Positions 23,406 through 36,139 of a stretch of DNA of 64,000 nucleotides are shown in pieces; the stretch's first letter is position 1; each line of letters starts with the position of its first letter. The position numbers and the translations under genes were made by a program. Source of the stretch: Cristatella mucedo. Lineage: Eukaryota; Bryozoa; Phylactolaemata; Cristatellidae. The DNA lies in NCBI GenBank assembly GCA_009760855.2, contig WPIO01000094.1, positions 436,001-500,000 of the forward strand, in the 5' to 3' direction. The notes beneath the pieces were generated by a model. It searched no databases, was not told the DNA's origin, and was given only the letters and a program-made list of their open reading frames with translations.

Positions 23406-23928
23406 AGGTCCCTCCATTCTATGGCTTCAGCCTATCTGTCAGATATACTCCCCCATTAGGCCAAGCATCGTACCACTCGTTTTTCGGAATCCAACAGTCT
23501 AGAAATACCTCGTACAAACCTTAAATCCTTTGGAGACCGTGCATTTAGTTCATATTCTCCCAAAGCCTGGAACTTCCTCCTGACCTGCGTCAGAACATCC
23601 CCTGACCTGACCACATTTAAAAGGAACCTCAAAACACACCTATTTAGGACAGCATTTAGTGGGTCCCTGTGATTCGTCATTGATATGCTTATGGGTGCTG
23701 ACAATGTGCATGCTGCCACTAACCACATTTGCATGCTGACCCTGTGCATGTCACCCCTAACCATATTATTCATTTCGTTTGCTTTTCAATTATGATTTTA
23801 CTTACCATTCAATTGCATTTCTCTTTACAGCAAATGTAAAGCGCCTAGAGAGAGATTAAGTTCTCTGAGGGCGCTTTATCAGGTGAATTATTATTATTAT
23901 TGTTATTATTATTGCTAGGATTTCGAAG
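23406..23928 (+). mobile_element. LINE A 3' fragment, sense, nested in an antisense copy
   Basis: A well-preserved sense copy. It begins with RT C-terminal coding near 'ctatctgtcagatatactcc' and carries the full 3' UTR. It ends 'gagggcgctttatcaggtga' plus (att)n at 23888-23915. It is less mutated than the copy it interrupts, as expected for a later insertion. Confidence 0.9.
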
Positions 23929-24180
23929 CAGTCAAACTATAGGCACGGTCTCTAAAGCATTTGAGGCTTTGACGAGGATAAGGTTAACAGTTATATTCCG
24001 AAAAGTATGTGTTACGATGCTTTTACTGGTATGAAGGCTGATCTGATAGGTAGGCCCGACCCAAAGAAGGAAGAGACCTGAAAGTGAGTGACAAAACATC
24101 AAAGTCCAGATGGTACCTGACTCGAAACCATTAAAGGTTGTTACTAAGTTGAATGTTGCATCAAGCTATCGATAATCTTT
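23929..24180 (-). mobile_element. LINE A fragment, right half of the split copy
   Basis: 'ggcacggtctctaaagcatt', 'gttacgatgctt' and 'gataggtaggcccgac' continue the antisense copy of 23085-23405 in the family order. Confidence 0.7.
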
Positions 24181-24599
24181 AGTACATTTAATGCCAAGTC
24201 TCGGCACAAATAAAGTATTTTAACAATATAATCCAAGATATTCATTTATTAGTAAAACAAATAATATTCAGCAGGTCTCTTCCTACTCAAAAAGGCTAGT
24301 GAATTCTCCATAGACTAACATATTTAAGTAGTCGTGAAGTTAATCTTAGCACAGTTTGATGGGTTTTCAATACTTTTTTCATCAAAGTGATTAGTAGTAT
24401 ATCTGAATGGTTACTGTCGCGCTAATTCGGATATTTATATCATCGATTTGATAATAACTGGTCTTGCAATTTTCTCATTTTTTAAGGATAGTTTTTGTAA
24501 GAGGTAAAATTACCAGCTACACTTTTAAACTAAATTAGACCAACTATTTCTAAAGTGCTAGCTATATTAACATAGTATATGAGCAGTCACATCGATGCC

Positions 24600-25840
24600 T
24601 ATCTCTGTAACCCAAAGTCCTACTTGAGCTTCTTGAATCTCGCATGGGCATCATTGGCGCTGCAGCACAATTATTCAAGAACTGTCCCAGTTGAAGACTA
24701 TGGAATATTGATGCAGGTGGAAAGGGATGGTTTAAGGTACCGATTAAGTATGAAGTTTCTCCTATCGCTATGATCGGTCAGCTTCTTTTCCCAGTTGATA
24801 CACTCCCTCTTGCCGACTGATCACCAATCACAAAATATCTAGGCATTGACTTATAAACAGATGACACTCAGTAATTATTTTGCTTGAACCACTGCCAGCC
24901 ATTAAGCACATCGAATTCTGTACACACTATTACTGCATATATTGATGACATTAAACAATTTCAACAAAATTGAATGGCGATCATACCACATTACTAGCTA
25001 TTCCAAAAACCACTGTGGTTCAGATATGGGAACCTGAGACTCTAGATTGGCACTGAGAGATGATCTTGTGTTGAGTCTTCTAATAATCTAGGTTTTTCTC
25101 ATCCAAAATGACCTTTAATTGGACGACCACATCAGCTCCACAATCGAATCTTCCTACTTTTCGACACACAGTATGGCCGTTTTGGGGTTAATTGGATGGA
25201 TACCAAATCCAAATGGGTCTGTGCATTCGTGACATCCATTACCGGCTTCTAAAACTCACTGCCTCCCGGTCTACAAGCCTGTGCACACAGGCACCCAGCT
25301 GGTGCAAAACTCTGCAGCTTGGCTTGTCGGTAGTTGACGTCTCATTTGAAACGTCGAATCCACTTCTCGCCGACCAGTTACTGGCTCATAGTTAAGCAAA
25401 ACATCAAAAATTAGATTGTTCACTCAACATGACGTCCCTTCATTCTTAGGCTCAAGCTTAATGATCACATCTATGCCCCCACCCAACTAGGCATCCAACA
25501 AGCAGCTTTTCGGAATCGAACTGTTTTCACATACCTCATACAAACCTTAAATTCTTTGGAGACCACGCCTGTAGTCTCTGTGCTCAAAAATGATGAAACT
25601 CGCTACCGAAGCACGTCATAACGTCCCCTGACAGAGAAATTCATGAAGAAGTACCCTTTTTGTGCAGAATGTGGCTTTTTTGGGATCTGTCCCTTGTGTG
25701 CATATACCTGCTCGTGCTATGACACTAACGATAATCACTAAAATCAAACATTGATTTATGCTTTCTTTGCGGCAAATTTAAAGTCACTAGAGGGAAATTC
25801 ATTACTCTGGAGGCACTACACAAATTTAATAGCTACCAAG
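24600..25840 (+). mobile_element. LINE A relic, sense, long but degenerate
   Basis: The copy follows the family order. A 'gatgacactcagtaatt' segment near 24860 is the YADDTQ counterpart. 'ttggacgaccacatcagctc' near 25118, 'cagctggtgcaaaactctgc' near 25293 and the 3' UTR to a degraded tail near 25800 ('gtcactagagggaaattcat') follow. No useful frame remains. Confidence 0.7.
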
Positions 25841-27407
25841 GTTATGATCGTTAACATCCGGCTTTAAACAAAAATGTCAGAGATACTACTGTAGAGTTAT
25901 AACTTTATCAGGCTACCACTGTGCCAATCGTGTCTCATCAAGATAAATTTTGATCTGTAATTGTTAAAAACATGACCGTGACTAATTAACGTCGTGAACA
26001 TCATTCCTTAATTTTCAGCCAGCGTTTTGTTTGATTTTTTGCTTGAGTTTACTAAAGCACTGGCATTACCTTACTCAAGTAAAACCACATTGGAAATGTG
26101 TGTAGCTCTGAGCAGCAAAGAAGTCACGAGAAGGATCAAATCTCAAATAGAGTTGCACATTGACCATGTTGAGAGTTTTGCAAGATATTTAAAAAAATTC
26201 CATCGTCAGTTAGCTTAAACTATCAATAACGACCCAGCATTAGTACCAAATTATTCAGTTTCTTCATTGTCCCGAACACGTGTTTGAGTAGCCAGCTAAT
26301 TTTGAGATTAGCAATAATTTTGCTTGGTATTTCTTAAGCTCTACCTAAATCTTCAATGACCAAGCTTCAGATATTGCACACAGCAGAATCCGGGTATTTA
26401 AACCAGGCATTCCAAAAATATACTGGAAAACGGGGATTGATGCAAAAAATAGATCAATCATACATATATTTTAATATTTATTTATTTAATATTTAATATG
26501 TAGTTGTAATAATAATGTATTATATCTTAATTTTGAAAGACGATCATACGACGACGCATGAGTGTTCACTGACTGTCATTAGAAATCTAAAATAAAAATC
26601 TATCAAATCCATCCCTCATCACTTGTTAGTGAATCAGCCTTCAGTTTGGTGTGAGGAACTAACAAAATTGCTCACCCCCAGTGAATCTAAATTGACTGCA
26701 AAGCATTCCCTCACTCGTGAATATATATTCCCAACTTGTACTGACATGAGTCTACCATTGACCACGGGCACTCTAAGCTATTCTTGTTAACTACGTGTAT
26801 GGATGTTTCAGAAACATGTGGAATAACAAAACTATTTGCACCATTTTTAATAAAACTAACTCATCAATGTTTTCTGTTGTAGCTGCAATGTTTATTTGAC
26901 AATAATTGCATGTAAATGATAACGGCGAATCTTTTGGTCTGACTAAATTCCTTGCTCATAGCACAATTATTCACCGACCCAAACACAGCCTATTGTATTA
27001 TTATATATCTTATTATTATAGGACTTAGTTTATGTGGGCCTTTTAGTTAGGATACACATGCTTGAATGTTTGTTGATTGCTCAGAGGAAGAATTTGGTGG
27101 TCCACACTACGTTATTAGTATGGTTAGGAGTTTTTTTTTGAAAACCTGCACTATAAAACCCTAGAGACGACACTAGATGGTGTACAAGCTCTTCAGTGAC
27201 TTCTTCTGTTCAGATTATTGCTAAACAAACTTGGCAAGGCTTTTCATTAGGAAAACGTCGGGAAATTTTTGAACCTCTAATATCTCGCCATGTTGTTTAA
27301 TCTATCGTCTCCAAAGCTTAAAACGGAATATTTCTATTCATAATTTTACATTGAGTGTGGGTGTTTGTAAAGCTTGTGAATGGAATACAACTTTCTAGAT
27401 GTCTTAC
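25841..27407. other. Intron, nothing recognised
   Basis: AT-rich intron right after (gene direction) the mucin-like exon. A 63-codon plus-strand frame at 26027-26218 was examined and shows no recognisable motif. Confidence 0.5.
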
Positions 27408-29471
27408 CTGTGAGTGTAGCTGACTCGCCCCCAGGTCCGAGCGAGCTCACAGGCGATGTTTGATATATCCGACTGGAAGATACCACTGTGGTAGGTAGGC
27501 TGGTATGATTCGCTACTGTGGTGTTCAGTGAGTTGACAAATGTTGTTGGTGCAGCTGTCGAGGATGGGGTTATTGACTCAGCACTGATAATCAAAGTAGA
27601 GGCTGGAGTCGTTTCACCGACTGCAGGTGCAGTCGATGCAATGGTGGGCATCATTAATGCGATGCCAGCCGTGGTCGAGGTTTCGGCCACCGGTTTGGTT
27701 AAGGCTGCTGGCTTCATCGAAGTGGTGGGCGTCACTGGGGCAATGGGCTTGGTGGAATCGGTAACCTCAGTCGTCGATACAACACCTGGTGTCAAAGACT
27801 CAGCAGGGGCGAGTGTAGTTGAGGTACCGGGGGTCGTGGAGGCGTTTGTGGCCGAGACTGCATACAGCATCTCTATGGTGGCTGCAGGCATCATAGAATC
27901 AGCAGTGAATGTCGGTAAAGTTGTATGTGTCAATGAAGCGTCGGGTGTCATGGAAGTAGCCTTGGGCGTAGTCAGCAAAATAGCTTCCGTCACTGCAGCG
28001 GCAACGGGCGCTGTCGAGAAGGCTGCAGATGTCTTCAAGGTAGCTGTTTGCCTTGAGACGGCTGAGGGCGTCGTTAAGGCTGTGAGCCTAGTCAAGTCGG
28101 CCACTGACATCATTGGGGCTGCAGTGGGTGTGGTCAATGCAGTGGTGGGCTTTGTTAAGTCGTCGAGCGTCGTTGAACTGAGAGTTGTAATTGAGCCGGC
28201 ATACATCGCTAAGTCGCCAGAGATCGTCAAAGTGGTATCGGGCGACCGAATAGCTATGGCAGCCGTCATCGAGGTAGAGGAAAGTATCACCGAGGCAGTA
28301 GTTCTCATCGATATGGAGCCGGACTTAGAAGAGACCGCCTGCGTCGGAGAGGCACTAGGAATCGTCAGTGCCGATACCAGCGTCGTGTCTACGATATTTG
28401 CCGACATCACGGGTTCAACAGTCGTATAGTCTACAGGTGTCATTGTGGCAGCAGGTGTAGTTGAGGTAGTGGTTAGCATTTTGGAGGTGGGCATCGATGA
28501 GGCAGGGCTCTTCGTTGGGGTGAAGGGGATCAAATAATTGGCAACCTGTGTCGTCAAGACCGATGTGAGTGTCGTCGAGGCAGATAGCCTAAATGAAGTA
28601 TCTGCAAGTGCCTCTGTTGCAATAGCGGTCGGCTTCAAAACTGTGACTGGCTTGGCTGAGGCAGTGGTTGTGCTGGAGAAGGCGATCAACGTCGTTGAGG
28701 TCACCTGTGGTTCTGAGGCACCCTGAATCGTTGAGAAAGCATCGTTTGTCATTAAGGAGGGGGATACATTTGAAGCCTCCAGCGACATAGAGACCTTGGC
28801 TGGCAAAGCTAAGGCAGCAGGCTGTGTGGAGACTGCTGAGGGTGTCATTGCTGAGGCAGTGGACATCACTGAAATGGATGGGGGTGCCATTAAAGCGCCC
28901 TGCATAGTTGAGGTCCTGGGTGTGTTCGGAATGGCCATGGGTGCCACCGAGGCGATTGCAACCGTTTTTGAGGTCGTAGCTGCCGTCATCGATTCACCAG
29001 GGTTCGTCGAGACTGTGATGGTTGTCAACAAAAGTGCGTCGAGTGTATCTGTGGAGGCAGGAGTCGTGAAATTTGGGAACTTCCTTGACGAGCTGGTCGC
29101 CTCAGTTAATGATGTAGACGTCGTTGAGGAGACGGGTAAAATTGAGGCCGCAGCTGGCTTTGAAGATAGGGTGGTAGTCAAAACGGCTGGCACAGGTGTT
29201 TCGACATCAGTCGAGGAAAATTCTATGGCAGCGGTCGTTACTGTGCTGTACTGCGTTGCTTTATTCAAGTTATTGATCGGCATAGTGGCTTGTATTACAC
29301 TGCTTGCCAGCAGCATTGTCGCTGTAGCAGCCGTTGACGACGAACCTTCTGCACTTAACTTTGTTGTCATCTGTTTCGAAACCGTCGTCGAAGGGAGACT
29401 GATCGTCGAAAATGTTGTCGTATTTAAGGAAACCGTTTTTTCTGGAGACGCAGTTGAGCCGATTGCAGTTA
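27408..29471 (-). CDS. Large mucin-like Ser/Thr/Ala/Pro-rich exon
   Basis: A single 2,064-nt exon open throughout, from acceptor 'ttttaataacag' before 29471 to donor gtaaga after 27408, phase 1 at both ends. It encodes about 688 residues dominated by Thr, Ser, Ala, Pro and Val, with frequent TTP, STT and TPAAS-like runs. Loosely repeated phrases recur, such as Met-Thr-Pro-x-Ala and Ser-Thr-Thr. I see no cysteine, so it cannot form disulphide-folded modules and is expected to be an extended, O-glycosylated stalk. In the model it spaces the CCP array from the REJ region. A plus-strand open frame over the same interval is a mirror of this composition. Mucin-like spacers are known in other adhesion receptors and in a mammalian polycystin-1-like protein; the function here is inferred. 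Confidence 0.88.
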
Positions 29472-29950
29472 CTGTTATTAAAAACAAATATTAGTTAAAT
29501 CTTTAATAATATATCTAGCATTCTTAGATAATTTATGTAATATGTATTGGCTCTATGGAAGCAAGTTTGAACCAACGTTGAGCAAGGACAATGGTAGTGT
29601 ACTGCTTAAAGCCAAAGGTGCTCAACCTACTACAGCTGTATCCTGAGCAATAGCAGATTTTTTTGGGAAGAACAGGGGGTTGTATAATAGGGAAACTGTG
29701 AAAGAACGTTAAGGTTGATGAATGATATCAATAAGGCAGCATTTAGTGCATAGGTTATACAGATATTTGTATAGATGCATTACTCATCGTTTTCACAATT
29801 TGCCTATGCTTAACTGGTTCCTGGTCCTCTATTTAGGACAGCGGTTCTGTTTAGTAAACTACCACAACAAGCAATTTCCCCTTTGAAACTGGTAATAAAT
29901 ACAACTTTGAGAGATAAAACAACTTGAGTGGCTTATCCTTGTGTGTGTAT
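29472..29950. other. Intron, nothing recognised
   Basis: The intron preceding the mucin-like exon. No repeat or exon was recognised in this part. Confidence 0.45.
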
Positions 29951-29954
29951 CACT

Positions 29955-30165
29955 GGATGATAGGCAACGGATACTGTTAGTTCGTTCACTAAAAAGCCAA
30001 ATTCTTACACTAACACACGTGGCTTGCTTGGGATTGGCCCCCTCACATATAGCTAAACTGTCGCTCATGTTTCAGACTCCTCGTGCCATCAAATTCTTTG
30101 TGGGTGATATTTTAGATGTTCGATTTCTTAGCACAGTGACCCTCAGCGACATTAGTGTAGCTCTT
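29955..30165 (+). mobile_element. LINE B RT C-terminal fragment, sense
   Basis: Plus-strand codons read LKSQILTLTH, then LGLAPSHIAKL and FQTPRAIKF. These match the LINE B block IQSKVLMLTHKARHGLAPSY and FQPVRALRS at 46365-46964 in order. The copy is short and truncated at both ends. Confidence 0.75.
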
Positions 30166-30564
30166 CAGGCCAAGGTAGTGCGATTTAAAGTGGCATTCAA
30201 GTTTATAAATGTATTTAAAACATTTAAATAATAAGTAATATTAATAAGTAAGAATAATAATCAATATAGGCCGGCAGACCTGCATCCTGGTCTTGCAATT
30301 AAAGCTTGTAGGCGGACCTTTGACTGCGAGCTATATGAAGGCATTTTAGCTGATTGAAACTAAGTTAGGATCAGAATAATGAAACTCGTTAGATTAACTC
30401 GTTCATTAATTACTAGAAATTATTGATTGCCCTAACCTCAATGAATAGGGAATCAAGTTCCTGGCGGTGCAAATATAGGATATGTGTATGCAAAGGATTT
30501 AACCATAAATATATAGTTATTATTAGCATGATTGGCTAGATTTCGATCAGTTCATAACGATTGA

Positions 30565-31290
30565 TTGGGTAGTAATAGCAAGCTCAAAACAAATCAGAAT
30601 AACTTGATTAGAGGTGAAATGCACAATTTTAGCATGCAAGTATTTTTAATGGCATAATGCATGGCATTTACAAGCATAAGAGCATTAATGAGGACGAATC
30701 ACAGTACCCTACTAAATGCTTTGATGAATAGATGCATATAATTTCCTTTTTAAACAGTCTCACCTTACGAGAGGTTGGGACCTAAGTCGGTAGTCAGTTT
30801 CAGGCTTTGGGTGCATACGAACTGAAGGCACGGTATCCAAAGTATTTTATGTTTGTACCAGCTATTATTAAAGAGTTCAACTCTGAAAGTGAAATCGTAC
30901 GATACCTCGCCAGGCAGGGGAGTAGATCTGATATGTAGGATGGTGCCAAAGAACGAAGGGACCAACAAGTAAGTGACAAAACCTCGAAATCAATGCTTGT
31001 CATGACTGGCAGCCAATATAGGTCCACAAGAAGAGGTAGAATTAGCTGAGACGTTGACGACAGACAAGTCTATCTATGAGGGTAATGAAAACGGCTTGAA
31101 TTCGGGTATTTCGGGCATCATAATTGCTACTCGACCTTTGGTCTTGATTTATCTAGGGGTGTGAAAGGAGGAAAAAACACCATTTAGAGTCTTTAATTGT
31201 TGGGCAGTTTACCAATTTTATCCAAGCTTTAGTCAAGACGAGCAGGTCGAGTCTTTTTTCCAAATAAACTGGCTTATTCAATAAAAAAGC
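30565..31290 (-). mobile_element. LINE A fragment with internal deletion
   Basis: From the left it shows the 3' UTR ('gaggacgaatcacagtaccc'). RT C-terminal coding follows to about 31080 (minus: YISDLLPCLARYRT). It then jumps near 31090 to the endonuclease region ('gtcttgatttatctaggggt', matching 7558-7580). Most of the RT is absent. Confidence 0.75.
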
Positions 31291-31394
31291 AGGCTTCCCT
31301 GGAATCGACACTTTCGGAAAACTACCTAGTACTTAACGTGCATAACCTTGGTCTTCTAGCGATAACTTAAGTACAGCTGTTCTTGATTCAGCTA

Positions 31395-31560
31395 CCCTAA
31401 TGTAATGTAATGTATCTCTGTCAGTAACTCCACAAAGTCATAAAGACCATGTGGGTGTTACGCAGGAGAGTTTTGTATAGCGCACTCACTGCCTAAGCGG
31501 CTTTCGGACACTATAGTACCCTATCGCCACCAAATTTTCCTATGAATCATCTCAGATTAC
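31395..31560 (-). mobile_element. LINE B 3' tail stub with (TAATG)n terminus
   Basis: 'ctaatgtaatgtaatgtatc' marks the terminal short repeat of the family. 'cagtaactccacaaagtcat' and 'gcggctttcggaca' follow. The same pentanucleotide terminus appears in sense at 61925-61945. Confidence 0.85.
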
Positions 31561-32492
31561 CCAGCTCGACGATCAAGGTGAGCTTGGTTTGCCTGCCACA
31601 TGCAAGTAAGCTAATTCTCCAAGATTAAACTATCCCAGAAAGCACTGCATAGTGCGAAACTTTATTTTCTGCTTTAACAATACTATGATTAATCAAATTG
31701 CTATTGAATGTATTGATTGTAGTGACACCGAATCTGCTAATTTGCAGTCTTTAGCACGGTCTCATAAAAGCATAAGTAACTCACGCCGTTGCTAGCTGTG
31801 ACGAGCCAAGCCCTGCCCCGACCACACCTTATTGCCAAGAGCTCTGTGAATTAAGAACACTAGTGCAGAAGCCACCATGTCTCGTTTGTAGCTATCATCT
31901 GTAGACTTTCTACAGCCAGTTACCTTCCAAACTAATTGAAATACTGTATTAAAGAGGAAACTTATCTTTGACCGCTCAAACATTGAGACGTCATTTAACT
32001 TTCAAAGTTGTATGAGAGTGAATCATCTCAAAGCTGTTTTCTATATAACTTGTCTTGAAGCTCGGTATTTCCAGCACGAAGGCTCAAATAGTTTTCTTCG
32101 TACGACTAATTCGTATTTTCTGAGAGCAGGTTCATAAAAGTGTCCGCTTAAAGTACTATATATGTTGTTGTTGTTTATTGTAATGTCTTAAAAGAGATTC
32201 AGTTTTTCGAATAGGCCTACAATACAATTATTAGCTTCGCTTCGACGGCAGCCAAAACTACTTTAACTAACCTTATCAAATTTGCAAGCAGGTTTAAGCT
32301 GAACGTCCCTAATTCCACTCTTTTTTACTGTGTGGAAACTTGAGGTTTCTAACTGATCTCTTTATTGAAGCCTTTCCATGTAGTCATTGAGCAAAGAAAA
32401 ATTGTCGTGCGTCATCCTTGAACTGTTATGACTAAGGCCATTACATAAGTATAAATCCATTTACTTTTATGTGACCACACATGAGCACAAGC
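31561..32492. other. Intron, nothing recognised
   Basis: Intron sequence between a LINE B stub and the microsatellite next to the last CCP exon. No exon or repeat was recognised. Confidence 0.45.
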
Positions 32493-32577
32493 GAATACAT
32501 ACACACACACACATGCACACACACGCACGCACGCGCACACACACACACATATATATAGATATATATATATAATTAAA
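32493..32577. repeat. (CA)n and (TA)n compound microsatellite
   Basis: A CA tract with ACGC interruptions passes into ATAT near 32550. It begins about 55 bp from the donor of the adjacent CCP exon. Confidence 0.9.
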
Positions 32578-32631
32578 TATATATTGAAATTGCAGTCTTC
32601 GAAAATGTTACACTATGTCTCTTTAAATTAC

Positions 32632-32838
32632 CTTGTGAGCACGAAAGTGGCAGTCCACCTGGCCACAGCCATGAATAGGCCAGTTGGGATGATATGACAC
32701 AAGTTGCATTCGCTGCACCTGCAGCCACTGTATATCCGGCTGCACACGTAAAATTAATAGTTGCGTTCTGTTTGAATGGTGCTGTCATGTTTCCGGACAC
32801 GATGACGTTAGAATTTAAAAATGGAAGAGTAAGGCAAC
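32632..32838 (-). CDS. CCP/sushi exon 11 (beta type)
   Basis: A phase 1-1 exon with acceptor 'ttgtcag' and donor gtaatt. It encodes one CCP module of about 69 residues: CLTLPFL, NFTCAAGY, NATC, YSWLWPGG and LSC. The four cysteines (1-3, 2-4 pairing expected), the Cys-x-x-Gly-Tyr turn and the Trp before the last Cys are all present. It most resembles the CCP exons at 41504, 53259 and 61975. It is the last CCP before the mucin-like exon. Confidence 0.92.
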
Positions 32839-32930
32839 CTGACAAAAAATAAAAACGATTTGATTAGTCTTTTAAGTTTTTCACACGACCCAAATGTGAA
32901 TTACCTGTTGGCCTTGACTGAGATGCTCAC

Positions 32931-33140
32931 TGTTCAGAATACAGCTGGCTCCAGTTGATCCAGCATGCCACACCCACGAGTAGGTGGCGTTTGTTGATAC
33001 TACTGTGCAGCTAGCGCTGGTCGCCGCAGAACTATACGTATAACCTGGACTGCATGATAGTGTTATTGTATCTCCTGACAGATATGGTGGCAGCTCGTTC
33101 ACAGACACATTTGCACTCAGTGTCGGTAATGCCGAGCAGC
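32931..33140 (-). CDS. CCP/sushi exon 10 (alpha type)
   Basis: A phase 1-1 exon with acceptor 'tctgttgcag' and donor gtgagc. The module has CSALPTL, LSCSPGY, ASC, YSWVWHAG and ASCILN. All four cysteines and the Trp are present. The intron to the next exon is only 92 bp. The ending Cys-x-Leu-Asn groups it with the alpha exons at 62300 and 53548. Confidence 0.92.
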
Positions 33141-33464
33141 CTGCAACAGAGGGCATAGAATAAAAACTCTTCCCATAATTTACCCTTCCTTAATTAGAAT
33201 TGTTAGCAATGTATAATAAAGAAAATGCTATTCAACAAATGTATTTTGAAAAAACCTGTTATAAGTATTGACTAATTATCGATGTCTTCGCTCGGTCCAC
33301 TGGCAATTTAGATAATCTTTATCATTATCGTCATCGGGTTTTGATTACCAAGATCTTAGCCATCGTAATCATGATTAGCTAAGTATCTTTTTCATCATCC
33401 TGTTAGCTACAGTTGTCGTCTTCGTTACAGCTGTCGTTGAAACAATAATACTGATAGCTGTTAT
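33141..33464. other. Intron, nothing recognised
   Basis: Contains irregular ATC/GTC-rich stretches near 33300-33440 but no exon or named repeat. Confidence 0.4.
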
Positions 33465-34040
33465 AATAATGCATTCAATCAAGCGTGACAAGGGAACTCA
33501 ATTTCTGCTGAATCACTTTAAATTTAAAGCAAACAAAGCACGATACAACGCTTAGAAGTAGCATGCACTAAAAATAATCAGATTAAAAAGGTTTGGTTTA
33601 CATACGCAGGGTCAGCATGATAGTATGCTTTGTTGCAGCAGCCACAGTATCTGTATGCATAAGTACAAAAGCACAAATCAATATGACTCAGTTAATGCTG
33701 AGATAAATATAAAATGGCTTTACTTTTTTTAAATGTGGTTAAGTCAGGAGATGCGCTGAAATAAGTGGGAAAAGCGTTCATGGCTTTCAATGCATACTAA
33801 TTATATCCCTGATACCCAAAGGGTTTGATGTTTTTAAGATGTGCAGGTAAAAATGTAGATTCCGAAATGCATGTGGTACGATGCTTACATTGGTGGGGAG
33901 TAGATATGATAGCTAGGCCGGAGCTAAAGAATGAAGGAACCTAAGAATGAGTAAGAAAACCTTGAGGGCCAAGTAGTACTTGACTGGGAGCCTGTACAGG
34001 TCAGTTAAAAGTGGTGAGATGTGGCAACAGTCAAGGTAAT
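33465..34040 (-). mobile_element. LINE A relic, antisense
   Basis: A degraded tail near 33465-33530 ('aataatgcattcaatcaagc') is followed by the 3' UTR. Decayed RT C-terminal sequence follows to about 34035 ('ggtgagatgtggcaaca'). Confidence 0.7.
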
Positions 34041-34505
34041 TCATTCTACCTCTTAGGTTTACTCTCCCACATGGCTAAGCATTTTATCATGCCCTTTCCG
34101 GAATATAATTGCTTATTTATACGTAGTAGAAACTTCAAATCTTTCGGAGATCCTGCCTTTAGTTAGTGACGGGCCAAAGCCTAAAAATTACTTCCGACCC
34201 TCGCCAGGACATCTCCAGACCTGAACGCATTCATTTAGAAAACAGTAGGAAACTTGTTCACAACAAGACTAAATGGGTCCCTGATTTGACCTTTTCCTCT
34301 AATGCATGCTGACCCGGTGCATGACACTACTAACCTCACTCAGATGGTGACCCTGTTCATGTAACCCCTAACCATGTTATTCTTGTTGTCTTTGTGCATT
34401 CTACAAATTACCATTTGATCTGGATTCATTTGCACAAAAAGTCAAAGTGCATATAAAGAGATTGAGGCCTCTTGGGACGCTATACCAAGCACATTGTCTT
34501 TATTA
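34041..34505 (+). mobile_element. LINE A relic, sense, abutting an antisense copy
   Basis: 'ctcccacatggctaagcatt', 'gacctgaacgcattcattta' and 'ccctaaccatgttattc' appear in family order. The degraded tail follows ('gtgcatataaagagattgag'). It forms a head-to-head junction with the preceding copy. Confidence 0.7.
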
Positions 34506-36135
34506 TTTTACTGTTATTGGCCATACAAATCTGATCCTCCAAAATAAAAACAGCTTGGCATAACCTGCCATCAAGTGCATTGGTTAGCCTACTGCAGTAG
34601 GTTGGGCACAGAAACCGTCCAAGAAAGCTATTGAAATGCTCTCTTTATATACATATCTATGATAAATTAAAAGACGGTAATAATATAAACGCACTTTATC
34701 AGTCGATCGTATTTCAGGTGAGAGACAGGTGTTATTTATTTTTGTAGCGTGATTAGAAACCTTATCTGGCTGCATAGAATCCCTAACACAGGGGCTTTGC
34801 AAATAATACGATAGCTTAGCCTAGCAACTGTTTTTTCTCAACTCATAGAGAAGACATCTTGAAGTGACATGTTGCTAAGAATTCCTGCAACATTAAACGC
34901 CAAATGCTCTCATTCATTTGCGATAAGAATGCTTATGTGACATAAATGGTAATAAGCCCTCTTAAAACGCTTTAAACATCTCTCCCTTGATATGAGACAT
35001 ACAGCAGTTATCAAAGTACTACGCGATGTCTAAATAGTATACCTCTGCATCAAATTCGAATGAAGCAGGAACAGCTGCATATTCAATAGCCATGCATTAC
35101 CAATATTGAAATTTGGAAAGCAAATTTAGAGACATGGAACTAATTTTTTCTAAAGACCGTTTATTCCTGCCAAAGCCTATTATTCTGAGGTATCCAGTTC
35201 CGAATAGCTAGCAGCTTATGAATAGCTAGCTCGTTAACTCATCTGTAGTAACATGGCTGCGGACTAAAGATGCTGACTTTTCTAGAGATCATATTTGCTA
35301 GAGGTTATTTTTAACAGATTATATCGTATCTAATTTTTTGAAACCTCTTTTGAATGTTGAAGGCCATTGCGAACCGATACGGTTGCCGTAACACCGGAGA
35401 ATGGTAAACTCAAGCTGTACAGAGCTGGTCGTGGCTCATCTTATCACGACCGGATGCATACATTATTATCAGCAAACTAAAAGGGCTAAATAGGAGCATG
35501 CTCTAAAGCTCATTTGGACAGTTGGCAGTATTAGACCGCAAACAAGCTAAGCTGCTAAATGCCAATGATTGTCAGAAAAGGTCAGTGCTTCCTCGTCCAG
35601 GAAACTTGAACCATGGTAATACCTCCATTCGCTCTGCAGTGGCATAGACTGGAGCTCGTCCGGAAACCCCGGCGTTGGAATGACCACTTTATACTGTTTC
35701 AAAATTATAGTTATTAAAACAGCCTCTCTATTTCTAACAATACGGCTTAAACAATGAATAAAGGTGCTGGTGGTGCTAATAGCTTGCTCACTAGGTGCAA
35801 CTTGCTAGGGTTAATCCCAATAAGGCGGCCGACTTTGGGTGACATTATATCCAAGTAAATTTTGGTTTGACCGCAAAGTGCTTACAGTTAAAGGTACAGT
35901 AGACAGTTCTGTTAATACGGGCTACAAGTACAACATCAGTCAGTATAAGCATGATTATTGAAAAACTGAAGAAATAAGTATGCATTCAGTGTTGCATAAA
36001 ATTGTCAATCCTTCCGCAATTATTCGGTATGTTTTGAATATAAGTTTATGTTTTGAAGATTCCCCAGCTGAATTTAATTTGCTAAAATACGCTTCACAAG
36101 GTTATTAAATAAATTTTGACTTGATTCACGCCATT
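34506..36135. other. Intron, nothing recognised
   Basis: About 1.6 kb of intron with no exon, known repeat or tandem array that I can identify. Confidence 0.45.
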
Positions 36136-36139
36136 TATT

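Noticed and set aside
26027-26218. 63-codon plus-strand frame after a 'tttcag' string
   Set aside because: No domain similarity and no downstream donor in a sensible phase. It lies in a large intron of a minus-strand gene.
27518-29494. Plus-strand frames of 303, 62 and 232 codons over the mucin-like exon
   Set aside because: They mirror the minus-strand exon, which is open for the whole interval and has proper splice sites in the gene's usual phase. The plus-strand frames are broken and lack such signals.
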